Source of the DNA: Magnetospira sp.
Lineage (GTDB): Bacteria; Pseudomonadota; Alphaproteobacteria; Rhodospirillales; Magnetospiraceae
DNA: 7,486 bases
Reading direction: 5' to 3'
Assembly (NCBI GenBank): GCA_028277325.1
Contig: JANQGL010000162.1
Location: 1 to 7,486 of the forward strand
The notes beneath the pieces were generated by a model that had not been told where the DNA came from, made no database searches, and saw only the letters and a list, made by a program, of their open reading frames with translations. How positions within the stretch are numbered: position 1 is the stretch's first letter; the number at the start of each line of letters is the position of its first letter. The translations under genes and the position numbers were made by a program. Shown here piece by piece: positions 1 to 6,489 of the stretch.

Positions 1-1425
1 CGGATCGAAGTCGAACGTCACCCGGATCGCCAGGGGCGCCGCCGCCACGGCCGTCCCCGCGGCCACGATCAGAATCGCCCGGGCATGGCGCGCCACCCGG
101 TCGGACGAGCGGACCCTGGCCGGCGTCCTCGGAGCGACGCGCGGCGGCAGCAGGGTCAGGACGGCCGGCAGCACGCTCAGGTTGGCGATCAGGGCGATGA
201 ACATGCCGCTGCCGGCGATCAGGCCCAGCTGCGCCAGCCCCAGGTAGTCGGTCGGCAGGAACGCGTAGAAGGCGACGGCGGCGGCCAGGGCGCAGAGCAG
301 CAGCGGCCCGGCCAAACTCCGCGCGGTGACCGCCAATGCCTCGGCGTGGGCGTCGCCCTCGGCCCGCGCCTCCCGGTAGCGCAGCCCGAAATGGATTCCG
401 AAGTCCACCGACAGGCCGATGAACAGCACCGCGAAGGCCACCGAGATCAGGTTCAACTGGCCCACCGCCAGGAACGCGAACCCGGCCGTCCAGATCAGGC
501 CGACCACCAGCGTCGTCAGCACCGCGACCACCATCCGCGCCGAGCGGAAGCACAGCACCAGAAGGCCCAGCACCAGGACCAGGGACAGCCCCCCGGCCCA
601 GCCCATGCCCTCCTCCACGCTGCCCAGTTCCTCGTGGTCGAGGGCCACCGACCCGGTCATCGCCACCGTGACTCCCGCCGCCGGGGTCAGCCCCAGGTCG
701 GCCGCCGCTTCGCGCACCGCCGCCATCGGCCGCGCCGCCGGGGCCAAGGAGGCGTGATCGAGCAGCGGCCGCGCCAGGACCAGTTGGGTCCGCCCGGCCC
801 GCCCGCCGCCGCCCATCAGGTCGCTCCAGTCCAGCCAGGCCGGCTCTCCGGCCGCCCGCGCCTCGGCCACCCCGGCCAGGGCGTCGAGCACCGGGTCGAG
901 GTCCATCGGCAGGTCGCCGCGGTCGGCGCGCGACAGCGCCTCCGCCAGCAAATCGGCGAAGGCGGCGAGCGAGGGATCGCGCCACAGGGTGCCCAGGAAC
1001 GGCTGCGCCGCCGCCAGCCGGTCGGCCAGCGATTCCAGTTCGGGCAAGTCCAGGTACAACAGACCGTTACGGCGGAAGAACGGATCGGCGGCCGGGGCGT
1101 AAGCGGACCGGAACAGGTCCGTCCGCGCCGACAGGCGGCCGGCAAGCGCCGCCGCCGCGTCGGTGGCCAGTCCGGGGGTCGCGCCCTCCACCGCGATCAC
1201 CAGTTCGTTCCCGGAGTCCGGGAACAGTTCGCGCATCTCGATCATGCGCTGGCGGAACGGCAGTTCGGGCGACAGCATGTCGGTGGTGTCGGTGCTGATG
1301 TCGAAACGCTCCACCACCGTCCACAGGCTGGCCCCGGTCAGCAGCAGGGCGGCCAGCAGCACCCAGGCGGCGCCGCGCCGCATGACGGCGATCCAGGCGA
1401 CGGCGAAGCGCTCGCCCCGGGTCAC
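1..1425 (-). CDS. hpnN: HpnN-like hopanoid RND/MMPL transporter, N-terminal 475 residues (3' end beyond window)
   Basis: Inner-membrane RND-superfamily (MMPL type) exporter; in Rhodopseudomonas HpnN is needed to move hopanoids to the outer membrane. Seen here: a short cytoplasmic N-terminus, TM1 at about residues 18-38, a large periplasmic loop (about 40-275) starting with FDISTDTTDML, then five hydrophobic segments at about 276-293, 297-320, 323-347, 371-391 and 395-427. The fourth TM of the protein carries GLSVDFGIHF (337-346), the usual MMPL TM4 motif with its acidic residue. A further TM (about 448-466) is followed by FDFDP, the expected opening of the second periplasmic loop, where the window ends. 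The family is about 850-880 residues, so a little over half is present. The chosen start is GTG at 1425, which overlaps the upstream deacetylase stop as GTGA, with AAGGA 9 nt upstream; an in-frame ATG at 1383 would leave an N-terminus 14 residues shorter. It is the last visible gene of the leftward operon. Family identity is strong; specificity for hopanoids rests on context and the FDFDP junction. Confidence 0.9.
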   Translation of the reverse strand, partial: MTRGERFAVAWIAVMRRGAAWVLLAALLLTGASLWTVVERFDISTDTTDMLSPELPFRQRMIEMRELFPDSGNELVIAVEGATPGLATDAAAALAGRLSARTDLFRSAYAPAADPFFRRNGLLYLDLPELESLADRLAAAQPFLGTLWRDPSLAAFADLLAEALSRADRGDLPMDLDPVLDALAGVAEARAAGEPAWLDWSDLMGGGGRAGRTQLVLARPLLDHASLAPAARPMAAVREAAADLGLTPAAGVTVAMTGSVALDHEELGSVEEGMGWAGGLSLVLVLGLLVLCFRSARMVVAVLTTLVVGLIWTAGFAFLAVGQLNLISVAFAVLFIGLSVDFGIHFGLRYREARAEGDAHAEALAVTARSLAGPLLLCALAAAVAFYAFLPTDYLGLAQLGLIAGSGMFIALIANLSVLPAVLTLLPPRVAPRTPARVRSSDRVARHARAILIVAAGTAVAAAPLAIRVTFDFDP

Positions 1426-2189
1426 CGCGCGGCGTCCTTCTCGAACGCCGCGAGGTCCGCGTAGACCGTCGCCGGCGGCGTGACGTCGACCCGGGGATGC
1501 CGGAACGGCACCCACCGGAATCGGGCGTACCACAGGCGCCCCGGATGCGGCGGCCGGCCGTGATCGCGGAACCGATAGGGGCGCCGGCACTCCCGCGCCG
1601 TGCCGATATGCGCCAGGTTCCCCCGCTCCGACCCGTAGAACGCCAGGGCGCGCCGCTTCAGGTCGCGTTCCGCGTCATCCAGGATCACCGTCTCCTCCCC
1701 GCCGTCGGGGTCGAAAAAGGTCTGCGACCGGGCCCGCCCGCCGGCGAAACCGTAGGCCGCATATTCCATCACCCGAACCCGGTCGGCCAGGGTCCCGGCC
1801 AGGCAGTGCGCGGCGTCATGGTCCTGGTGCGCTCCCTCGAAGGCCGGCACCCACAGCGCATCGACGGCAAGACGGTCGAGGTCGGCCGCCACGAGATCGC
1901 GCGTCTCTTTCAGGTTAACTCTGAGGGACCTTGTGGAGCTATCTGAAAAATCGATGATCTCGAGCCCCAAGACTTCGGCCGCCGCGCGCGCCTCGTCGCG
2001 TCGGCGCGTGACCCGCCCGGGGTGCGACGTGCGCTGCCACGGCCACAGGTCGTCCGGTCCCGGGACCCCGGTCGTCAGGAACCGCACCCCCACCCGGGCC
2101 CCGGCCGCACGCGCCCGATGGGCGAAGGCGGCGCACATCACCACCTCGTCGTCGGGATGCGGGGCGAGGATCAGGATCCGCTCAGCCAT
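1422..2189 (-). CDS. PIG-L/LmbE-family zinc-dependent N-deacetylase, probable aminosugar deacetylase in the hopanoid operon
   Basis: 255 residues, a normal size for the family. The N-terminal motif APHPDDE (9-15) supplies the zinc ligands H11 and D14 and the general base D13. A second motif GAHQDHDAAH (119-128) supplies the third zinc ligand, H124. This is the active-site layout of MshB, BshB and PIG-L, which remove acetyl from GlcNAc-containing glycosides. No signal peptide or membrane segment is visible, so it should act in the cytosol or at the inner membrane face. It starts 8 bp inside the glycosyltransferase gene, with GGAGG 9 nt upstream, and its stop overlaps the hpnN start. Pairing of a GT4 enzyme with a PIG-L deacetylase is the arrangement known from mycothiol (MshA/MshB), bacillithiol (BshA/BshB) and GPI anchors. 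Inference: it deacetylates an N-acetylaminosugar placed on a bacteriohopanepolyol, a job done by the unrelated HpnK elsewhere. The substrate is not shown by sequence. Confidence 0.9.
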   Translation of the reverse strand: MAERILILAPHPDDEVVMCAAFAHRARAAGARVGVRFLTTGVPGPDDLWPWQRTSHPGRVTRRRDEARAAAEVLGLEIIDFSDSSTRSLRVNLKETRDLVAADLDRLAVDALWVPAFEGAHQDHDAAHCLAGTLADRVRVMEYAAYGFAGGRARSQTFFDPDGGEETVILDDAERDLKRRALAFYGSERGNLAHIGTARECRRPYRFRDHGRPPHPGRLWYARFRWVPFRHPRVDVTPPATVYADLAAFEKDAAR

Positions 2190-3435
2190 CGCGGTCCGCC
2201 TCCGCGATCGCCGAGGTCCAGACCGGCATCAGGTCCTCGCCCAGCACGTCGTCCCAGGAGGGGAAATCGGCCAGGGCGTGGGTCCGGGCCGCGGCGCCCA
2301 TCGCCCGCCGGCGGGCCGGATCGGCCGACAGGGCGCCCAGCGCCTCGGCCCAGGCCGCCGTGTCGCCCGGCAGCACGAGTCCCGTTTCCCCGTCGATCAC
2401 CGCCCGCGCCGCGCCGCCGGTGCCGGATACCAGGGTCGGCAGGCCGGCCGCCTGCGCCTCCATGGGCACGTTGGCGTTGATCTCGATCTCCGAGGGGAAG
2501 GCGAAAACGTCGCCGCAGGCGTCGAACCGGGCCACCAGATCCGCCGCCACGGCGCCGGGACAGGTTGCCCGGTCGCCCAGAAGCCCCTGGATGTGCAGCC
2601 GGTCCTCGCCGGCCCCGGCGCACAGCAGGTGGAGGTCGTCCCCGGCGTCCAGGCGGGCCCGCACCGCCTCGGCCAGCCGCAGCACGCTCTTGCCCCGGTT
2701 CAGGCGCCCGGCGAACACCACCACAACCCGGTTCTCGGGAATCCCGTAGGCGGCGAGCAGCCAGGCCCGGTCGCGCCGCGCCGGATCGAACACCTCGGTC
2801 TCGATGCCGCGCCGCAGCCAGCCGACCCGGCCGTCCGGCAGCACCGCCCGGGCCCGCGCCAAGTCCTCCGGCTTGGAGACCAGCACCCGGCGGCAGGCCG
2901 CGTGGTGGGCGGCCAGCTTGCGGTAGCTGGCGGTGCGCGCCCTCTCGTGCACCCTCAGGCGGTCGAGCAGCAGGCGGGACAGCGCGCCGGCGCCGAGCAG
3001 CCGCTCCACGGTGCGCGCGGTGAACACCTCCGCATAGCTGGGGGTGTCGGTGTGGATGGAATTGGTCAGCGGGATGCCGGTCCGCCGGCTCACATGGGCC
3101 GCGGTGCGGGCGAAGTTGAAAAAGCCGTCGGTGGTGTGGATCAGGTCGAACCGCCGCAGGTGTCCGGCGAGGCCCCAGTGGTAGGGTGCGAGGTCGGTGT
3201 GGTCCGGCACATGCGACAGGAACCCGAAACGGGCGGTGCTGAACACGGGCTTCAGCATGATGTAGCGGACCCGCTCCGACAACCGGTGGATGGTCTCGGT
3301 CTTGCCGGAGAAGAACACGGTCAGGTCCAGGTCGTCGCGCCGCGCCGCCGCCGCGGCGAGCCGCTCCCAGCACTTCACGTGGCCGCCGGCGGTGGGCCGC
3401 CATTCCAGATCGACCAGGGCGGCGACCCGCCTCAT
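2182..3435 (-). CDS. GT4-family (GT-B fold) glycosyltransferase, probable hopanoid head-group glycosyltransferase
   Basis: 417 residues, two Rossmann-like domains as in GT4. The N-terminal acceptor domain has the glycine loop AGGHVK (16-21), DLIHTTDGFF (97-106) and SIHTDTPSYAEVF (126-138), the last resembling the HTD/PxY segment of GT4 enzymes that act on lipid acceptors. The C-terminal donor domain has RGIETEVFDPARRD (209-222), FAGRLNRGK (241-249) with the phosphate-binding R244 and K249, and an EX7E pair E318/E326 in EIEINANVPMEAQAAGLP. The usual EGFG of this motif is replaced by EINA. The start is ATG at 3435: it overlaps the hpnL stop as ATGA and has a near-perfect AAGGAGG 7 nt upstream. 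The frame stays open a further 286 codons upstream, but that part is antisense-like low-complexity G/R/A sequence lying over hpnL. It is not the HpnI type, which is GT2. Sugar donor and acceptor are inferred only from context; UDP-GlcNAc would fit the deacetylase next door. Confidence 0.92.
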   Translation of the reverse strand: MRRVAALVDLEWRPTAGGHVKCWERLAAAAARRDDLDLTVFFSGKTETIHRLSERVRYIMLKPVFSTARFGFLSHVPDHTDLAPYHWGLAGHLRRFDLIHTTDGFFNFARTAAHVSRRTGIPLTNSIHTDTPSYAEVFTARTVERLLGAGALSRLLLDRLRVHERARTASYRKLAAHHAACRRVLVSKPEDLARARAVLPDGRVGWLRRGIETEVFDPARRDRAWLLAAYGIPENRVVVVFAGRLNRGKSVLRLAEAVRARLDAGDDLHLLCAGAGEDRLHIQGLLGDRATCPGAVAADLVARFDACGDVFAFPSEIEINANVPMEAQAAGLPTLVSGTGGAARAVIDGETGLVLPGDTAAWAEALGALSADPARRRAMGAAARTHALADFPSWDDVLGEDLMPVWTSAIAEADRDG

Positions 3436-4400
3436 TCTCCGTCCTCCTTGCGTTCGAGCCAGCCCCAGACGGCCAGGGCCGGCAGGCTGACCGCCAGTTC
3501 GCGCGCCCGCTTGATCAGCGCCAGGCCGAGCGCGGTTTCCGGGCTCAGGCCGTAGACCAACCCGATGGCCAGCAGGCCGCCTTCCTGCGCCCCCACCGCG
3601 CCGGGGATCAGAAAGGCCGCGCTGCGCGCCGCGTTGCCCACCATCTCGATGACCAGCGCCTCGCCCCACCCCACCGCCGCGCCCAGCAGCCACAGGGCGG
3701 CCCAGGTCTCCGCCGCGTGGGCCAGCCAGCCGACTCCGCGCCACGCGGCGCAGGACCGCACCGCCGGCCGGTCGGCGTAGAGCGCCCGCAAGGCCTCCCT
3801 GAAGGCGCCGAGGCCGCCCGACAGGTCGCGCCACGACCGACCGGCGCCGACTTTCCCGGCCAGCCCGGACAGGGCGGCCAGGGCGCCGTCGCGCTGCGCC
3901 GCCAGCAGCAGTGCGGCGCCCAGGGCCAGGGCCGCCAGTCCGCCGGCCACCGGCAAGCCCAGCCCCTGCGGCAGGCCGTGCCACAGCAGCAGGCCCACCG
4001 CCATCACGGTCACCACGGCCTGGGTCGCCACCCCGAGGGTGAAGTCCACTGCCACCGAGGCGGCCGCCGCCGGTCCCGGCACCCCGGCCAGGGCGATCAG
4101 CCGGCCGCGCGCCAGGTCGCCGCCCACCTGCGCCACCGGCAGCAGGGTGTTCACCGCCTCGCCGATCCAGCGGGCCGCGAAAACGCGCCCGAATCCGGGA
4201 CGGCGGGGTCCGGGGATGACCGCCCTCCAGGCCAGGGCGTCGAATCCGAGACTCAGCAGCTTGGCCGCCGACACGCCGAGCAGAACGCCCCAACCGGCCG
4301 CCGCCAGGGCCGCCACGAGGGCGTCCAGGTCGACCGCCGCCAGCATCCAGGCGACGGCGCCCAGGCCCACGGCGGCCCCGAGAAACGGCAGCCAGCGCAT
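3432..4400 (-). CDS. hpnL: HpnL-like hopanoid-associated integral membrane protein (UPF0104 / LPG-synthase TM domain family)
   Basis: 322 residues, very rich in Ala, Leu, Gly and Val, with roughly seven or eight hydrophobic segments (about 5-22, 28-50, 76-90, 112-140, 148-168, 222-245, 255-285, 290-313). It carries the two signatures of the UPF0104 / lysylphosphatidylglycerol-synthase membrane family: NTLLPVAQVGGDLARG (84-99) and PGAVGAQEGG (266-275). HpnL is found in hopanoid clusters next to head-group genes; its biochemical role is not established, and a transport or flipping role, or help to the glycosyltransferase, is only inferred. The start is ATG at 4400, 4 bp after the hpnA stop; a longer frame to 4478 would overlap hpnA by over 70 bp and add an Arg/Pro-rich non-membrane tail, so it was rejected. 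The stop overlaps the glycosyltransferase start. Family call is strong; the HpnL label rests on family plus neighbourhood. Confidence 0.88.
   Translation of the reverse strand: MRWLPFLGAAVGLGAVAWMLAAVDLDALVAALAAAGWGVLLGVSAAKLLSLGFDALAWRAVIPGPRRPGFGRVFAARWIGEAVNTLLPVAQVGGDLARGRLIALAGVPGPAAAASVAVDFTLGVATQAVVTVMAVGLLLWHGLPQGLGLPVAGGLAALALGAALLLAAQRDGALAALSGLAGKVGAGRSWRDLSGGLGAFREALRALYADRPAVRSCAAWRGVGWLAHAAETWAALWLLGAAVGWGEALVIEMVGNAARSAAFLIPGAVGAQEGGLLAIGLVYGLSPETALGLALIKRARELAVSLPALAVWGWLERKEDGE
3443..3449 (-). promoter_or_regulatory. Strong Shine-Dalgarno site for the GT4 glycosyltransferase
   Basis: Reads AAGGAGG on the minus strand, 7 nt before the ATG at 3435, inside the last codons of hpnL. 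It decides the start of the glycosyltransferase and is the best ribosome binding site in the leftward operon, suggesting that this gene is well translated independently of coupling. Confidence 0.8.
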
Positions 4401-4404
4401 GCGG

Positions 4405-5400
4405 TCAGCCCAGGTAGCCGTTGGCGCGGAACCAGTCGACGGCATCGGCCAGCCCCTCGGCCGCCGGGCGCGGCGCATGGCCCAACGCGCGGCGTGCCTT
4501 TTCGGACGAGAAGAACATCTTCCTCTTGGCCATCCGCACCCCGTCCACGGTGGCGAAGGGCTCGCGGGCCGAGCGCCGCCAGCGGGCCCAGGCCTCGGCC
4601 ATCCGGGCGATGGGCATCACCATCCCGTGCGGCAGGGCGACGCCCGGCGGCTCGCGGCCGGTCAGGCGGGCGATCTCGGCCAGGATGTCGCGCAGGGTCC
4701 AGTCCTCGCCGCCCAGGATGTAGCGTTCGCCGACCTGCCCCCGTTCGAACGCCCGCCAGTGGCCGTCCGCCACGTCGTCCACGTGCACCAGGTTGAGGCC
4801 GGTATCGACGAAGGCCGGCATGCGCCCGCGCGCCGCCTCGACGATCAGCCGCCCGGTCGGGGTCGGCTTGACGTCGCGCGGCCCGACCGGGGTCGACGGG
4901 TTGACGATCACCGCCGGCAGGTCGTCCACCGCGACCATGTCGCGCACCACCTGTTCGGCCAGGAACTTGGACCGCTTGTAAGGACCGATCATGTCGTCCA
5001 GGGTGACCGGCGTCTCCTCGTCGGCCGGGCCGCCGTCCGCCCGGGTCCCCATCACCGCGACGCTGCTGGTGTAGACGATCCGCCCCACCCCGGCCTTCCG
5101 GGCGGCCCGCATGACGTTGCGGGTGCCGTCCACGTTGTGGCGGACGATGGCCTCCGGATCCTGCGCCCACAGGCGGTAGTCGGCCGCCACGTGGAACAGG
5201 GCGTCGCAGCCGTCGAGCGCGCGGGCCAGGGAGTCCGGGTCGGTCAGGTCGCCCTCGACCAGTTCCGCCGCCACCCCGGCCAGGTTGCGCCGGTCGCCGC
5301 CCGGGCGGGCCAGCACGCGGGCCGCGTGGCCGGCCGCGACCGCCCGGCGCAGCACCGCGGCGCCGACGAACCCGGTGGCGCCGGTAATCAGCGTCGTCAT
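4405..5400 (-). CDS. hpnA: HpnA, hopanoid-associated NAD-dependent epimerase/dehydratase-family oxidoreductase
   Basis: 331 residues, the usual size for HpnA. It is an extended short-chain dehydrogenase with the nucleotide-binding TGATGFVG (6-13) near the N-terminus, D51-L52 after strand three, FHVAADYRLW (69-78), the active-site region VYTSSVAVMG (109-118) and the catalytic YKRSK pair Y141/K145. NPSTPVGPRD (167-176) and the substrate-domain segment LVHVDDVADGH (204-214) are typical of the dihydroflavonol-reductase-like branch to which HpnA belongs. HpnA occurs in many hopanoid clusters, but its exact reaction is unsettled; a role in side-chain reduction or modification is often proposed. ATG at 5400 was chosen because it places the Rossmann motif at residue 6 and has GAGGG 9 nt upstream. 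An in-frame GTG at 5427 would add 9 residues. It is the first gene of the leftward operon; hpnL follows after 4 bp. Confidence 0.92.
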   Translation of the reverse strand: MTTLITGATGFVGAAVLRRAVAAGHAARVLARPGGDRRNLAGVAAELVEGDLTDPDSLARALDGCDALFHVAADYRLWAQDPEAIVRHNVDGTRNVMRAARKAGVGRIVYTSSVAVMGTRADGGPADEETPVTLDDMIGPYKRSKFLAEQVVRDMVAVDDLPAVIVNPSTPVGPRDVKPTPTGRLIVEAARGRMPAFVDTGLNLVHVDDVADGHWRAFERGQVGERYILGGEDWTLRDILAEIARLTGREPPGVALPHGMVMPIARMAEAWARWRRSAREPFATVDGVRMAKRKMFFSSEKARRALGHAPRPAAEGLADAVDWFRANGYLG

Positions 5401-5514
5401 GTCCTCGGTCCCTCGGTTCGAGTTCACGCCCCCTCAATAGCGCACCCGACCCCACCGTGATAAAGGTTTTTTCGGGCATCGATTTGCGGCACACTGCGCG
5501 GCCATTCGAACAGC
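5401..5514. promoter_or_regulatory. Divergent intergenic region between hpnA and ispH, presumed to hold both promoters
   Basis: 114 bp between oppositely transcribed genes, the only real intergenic gap in the window. Its middle (about 5459-5485) is distinctly more AT-rich than anything around it, with GATAAA at 5459-5464 and a run of six T at 5467-5472. Weak matches to sigma-70 hexamers can be found in both directions (for example TTATCA and CTATTG, 17 bp apart, on the minus strand), but none is good enough to call. Position alone supports a shared promoter region. No operator with a clear long inverted repeat was seen; ATCGAT and TTCGAA are short palindromes of uncertain meaning. Confidence 0.5.
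5402..5417 (-). repeat. Tandem 8-bp repeat covering the hpnA ribosome binding site
   Basis: On the minus strand ACCGAGGG is followed at once by ACCGAGGA, directly before the hpnA ATG. The distal copy gives GAGGG at a good 9-nt spacing; the proximal GAGG lies only 2 nt from the ATG and is too close to serve. It supports the ATG at 5400 as the start. Confidence 0.55.
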
Positions 5515-6480
5515 ATGCGGACCCCGACCATGACCAGCCATGCCCCCGTTCGCGTCATCCTCGCCAATCCGCGCGGGTTCTGCGCCGGCGTCGAGCGGGC
5601 GATCGAGATCGTCCAGCGGGCCTTGGAGAAATACGGCCCGCCGGTCTACGTGCGCCACGAGATCGTTCACAACCGCCGGGTCGTCGAATCCCTGCGCGGG
5701 GCGGGCGCGGTGTTCGTCGACAACCTGGACGAGATCCCCGACGGCGCGGTGACCGTGTTCTCGGCCCACGGGGTGCCGCAGTCGGTGATGGACCGGGCGG
5801 TGGAGCGCGACCTGCCGGTGCTCGACGCCACCTGCCCGCTGGTGTCCAAGGTCCACCGCGAGGGGCGCTTCCACGCCGACAACGGGCGCGAGGTGGTGCT
5901 GATCGGGCATGCCGGCCACCCGGAGGTGGAAGGCACCTCGGGGCAGATTCCGGGCGGCGTGCTGCTGGTCTCGAGGCCCGAGGACGCCCGCACCTTGAAC
6001 GTCCGCGACCCGGAGGCCCTGGCCTACGTCACCCAGACCACCCTGTCGGTGGACGACACCCGGGAGGTGATCGAGGCCCTCAAAAGGCGCTTCCCGGCCA
6101 TCCAGGGGCCCGACGTGAAGGACATCTGCTACGCCACCCAGAACCGCCAGAGCGCGGTCCGCCAACTGGCCCGCGAGGCCGACCTGGTGCTGGTGGTCGG
6201 CTCCAAGAACAGCTCCAACTCCAACCGCCTCTGCGAACTGGCGATCGACGAGGGGGTGACGGCGCACCTGCTCGACCATCCGGACGACCTGGACCCGTCG
6301 TGGCTGGACGGGGTCACCTGCATCGGCCTCACGGCCGGCGCCTCGGCGCCCGAGGAACTGGTGACCGAGATCATCGAGGCGCTGTCGCGGATCGTCCCCA
6401 CCGAGGTGGAGGACATGGACGGCATCAAGGAAAACATGCATTTCAAGCTGCCCGAGCCGCTGCGCGAACGGGTCTCCTGA
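5515..6480 (+). CDS. ispH: 4-hydroxy-3-methylbut-2-enyl diphosphate reductase (IspH/LytB)
   Basis: Cytosolic [4Fe-4S] enzyme of the last MEP-pathway step, reducing HMBPP to IPP and DMAPP, the building blocks of squalene and hopene. 321 residues. All three cluster-binding cysteines are present: C23 in ANPRGFCAGVERAI, C107 in DATCPLVSKVH and C205 in DICYATQNRQ. Substrate-binding residues matching E. coli H41, H74, H124 and E126 are H52 (HEIVHNR), H85 (SAHGV), H135 and E137 (GHAGHPEVEGT). TQTTLS, GSKNSSNSNRL and TAGASAPEE complete the signature, so it should be active. Two starts are possible: ATG at 5515 and ATG at 5530 (316 residues); neither has a clear Shine-Dalgarno sequence, and the first conserved residues begin only after the second. 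hpnH follows after 9 bp, so the two are almost certainly cotranscribed, tying precursor supply to hopanoid side-chain synthesis. Confidence 0.98.
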   Translation: MRTPTMTSHAPVRVILANPRGFCAGVERAIEIVQRALEKYGPPVYVRHEIVHNRRVVESLRGAGAVFVDNLDEIPDGAVTVFSAHGVPQSVMDRAVERDLPVLDATCPLVSKVHREGRFHADNGREVVLIGHAGHPEVEGTSGQIPGGVLLVSRPEDARTLNVRDPEALAYVTQTTLSVDDTREVIEALKRRFPAIQGPDVKDICYATQNRQSAVRQLAREADLVLVVGSKNSSNSNRLCELAIDEGVTAHLLDHPDDLDPSWLDGVTCIGLTAGASAPEELVTEIIEALSRIVPTEVEDMDGIKENMHFKLPEPLRERVS

Positions 6481-6484
6481 GGAG
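6479..6484 (+). promoter_or_regulatory. Shine-Dalgarno site of hpnH overlapping the ispH stop
   Basis: GAGGAG lies across the ispH TGA stop, 5 nt before the hpnH ATG at 6490. A ribosome terminating on ispH would sit on this site, so translational coupling of the two genes is likely. It fixes the hpnH start. Confidence 0.75.
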
Positions 6485-6489
6485 CCGGC

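Noticed and set aside
85..1464. Long plus-strand open frame (459 codons) opposite hpnN
   Set aside because: Its product is Gln/Arg/Gly/His-rich low-complexity sequence with no recognisable domain; it is the antisense shadow of hpnN, caused by high GC.
1933..3555. Plus-strand open frame of 540 codons opposite the deacetylase and glycosyltransferase
   Set aside because: It lies antisense over two well-supported genes and translates to Gly/Pro/Arg/Gln-rich sequence without motifs.
3436..4293. N-terminal extension of the glycosyltransferase frame by 286 codons
   Set aside because: It overlaps hpnL in another frame, is Gly/Arg/Ala low complexity, and the ATG at 3435 has a strong ribosome site and begins the GT4 fold properly.
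4401..4478. Longer start for hpnL at 4478
   Set aside because: Would overlap the end of hpnA by over 70 bp and add an Arg/Pro/Ser-rich tail before the first membrane segment; ATG at 4400 fits better.
5451..5475. Run of six T at 5467-5472 as a rho-independent terminator
   Set aside because: No stable GC-rich hairpin precedes the T run on either strand, and it lies between divergent genes where no terminator is needed.
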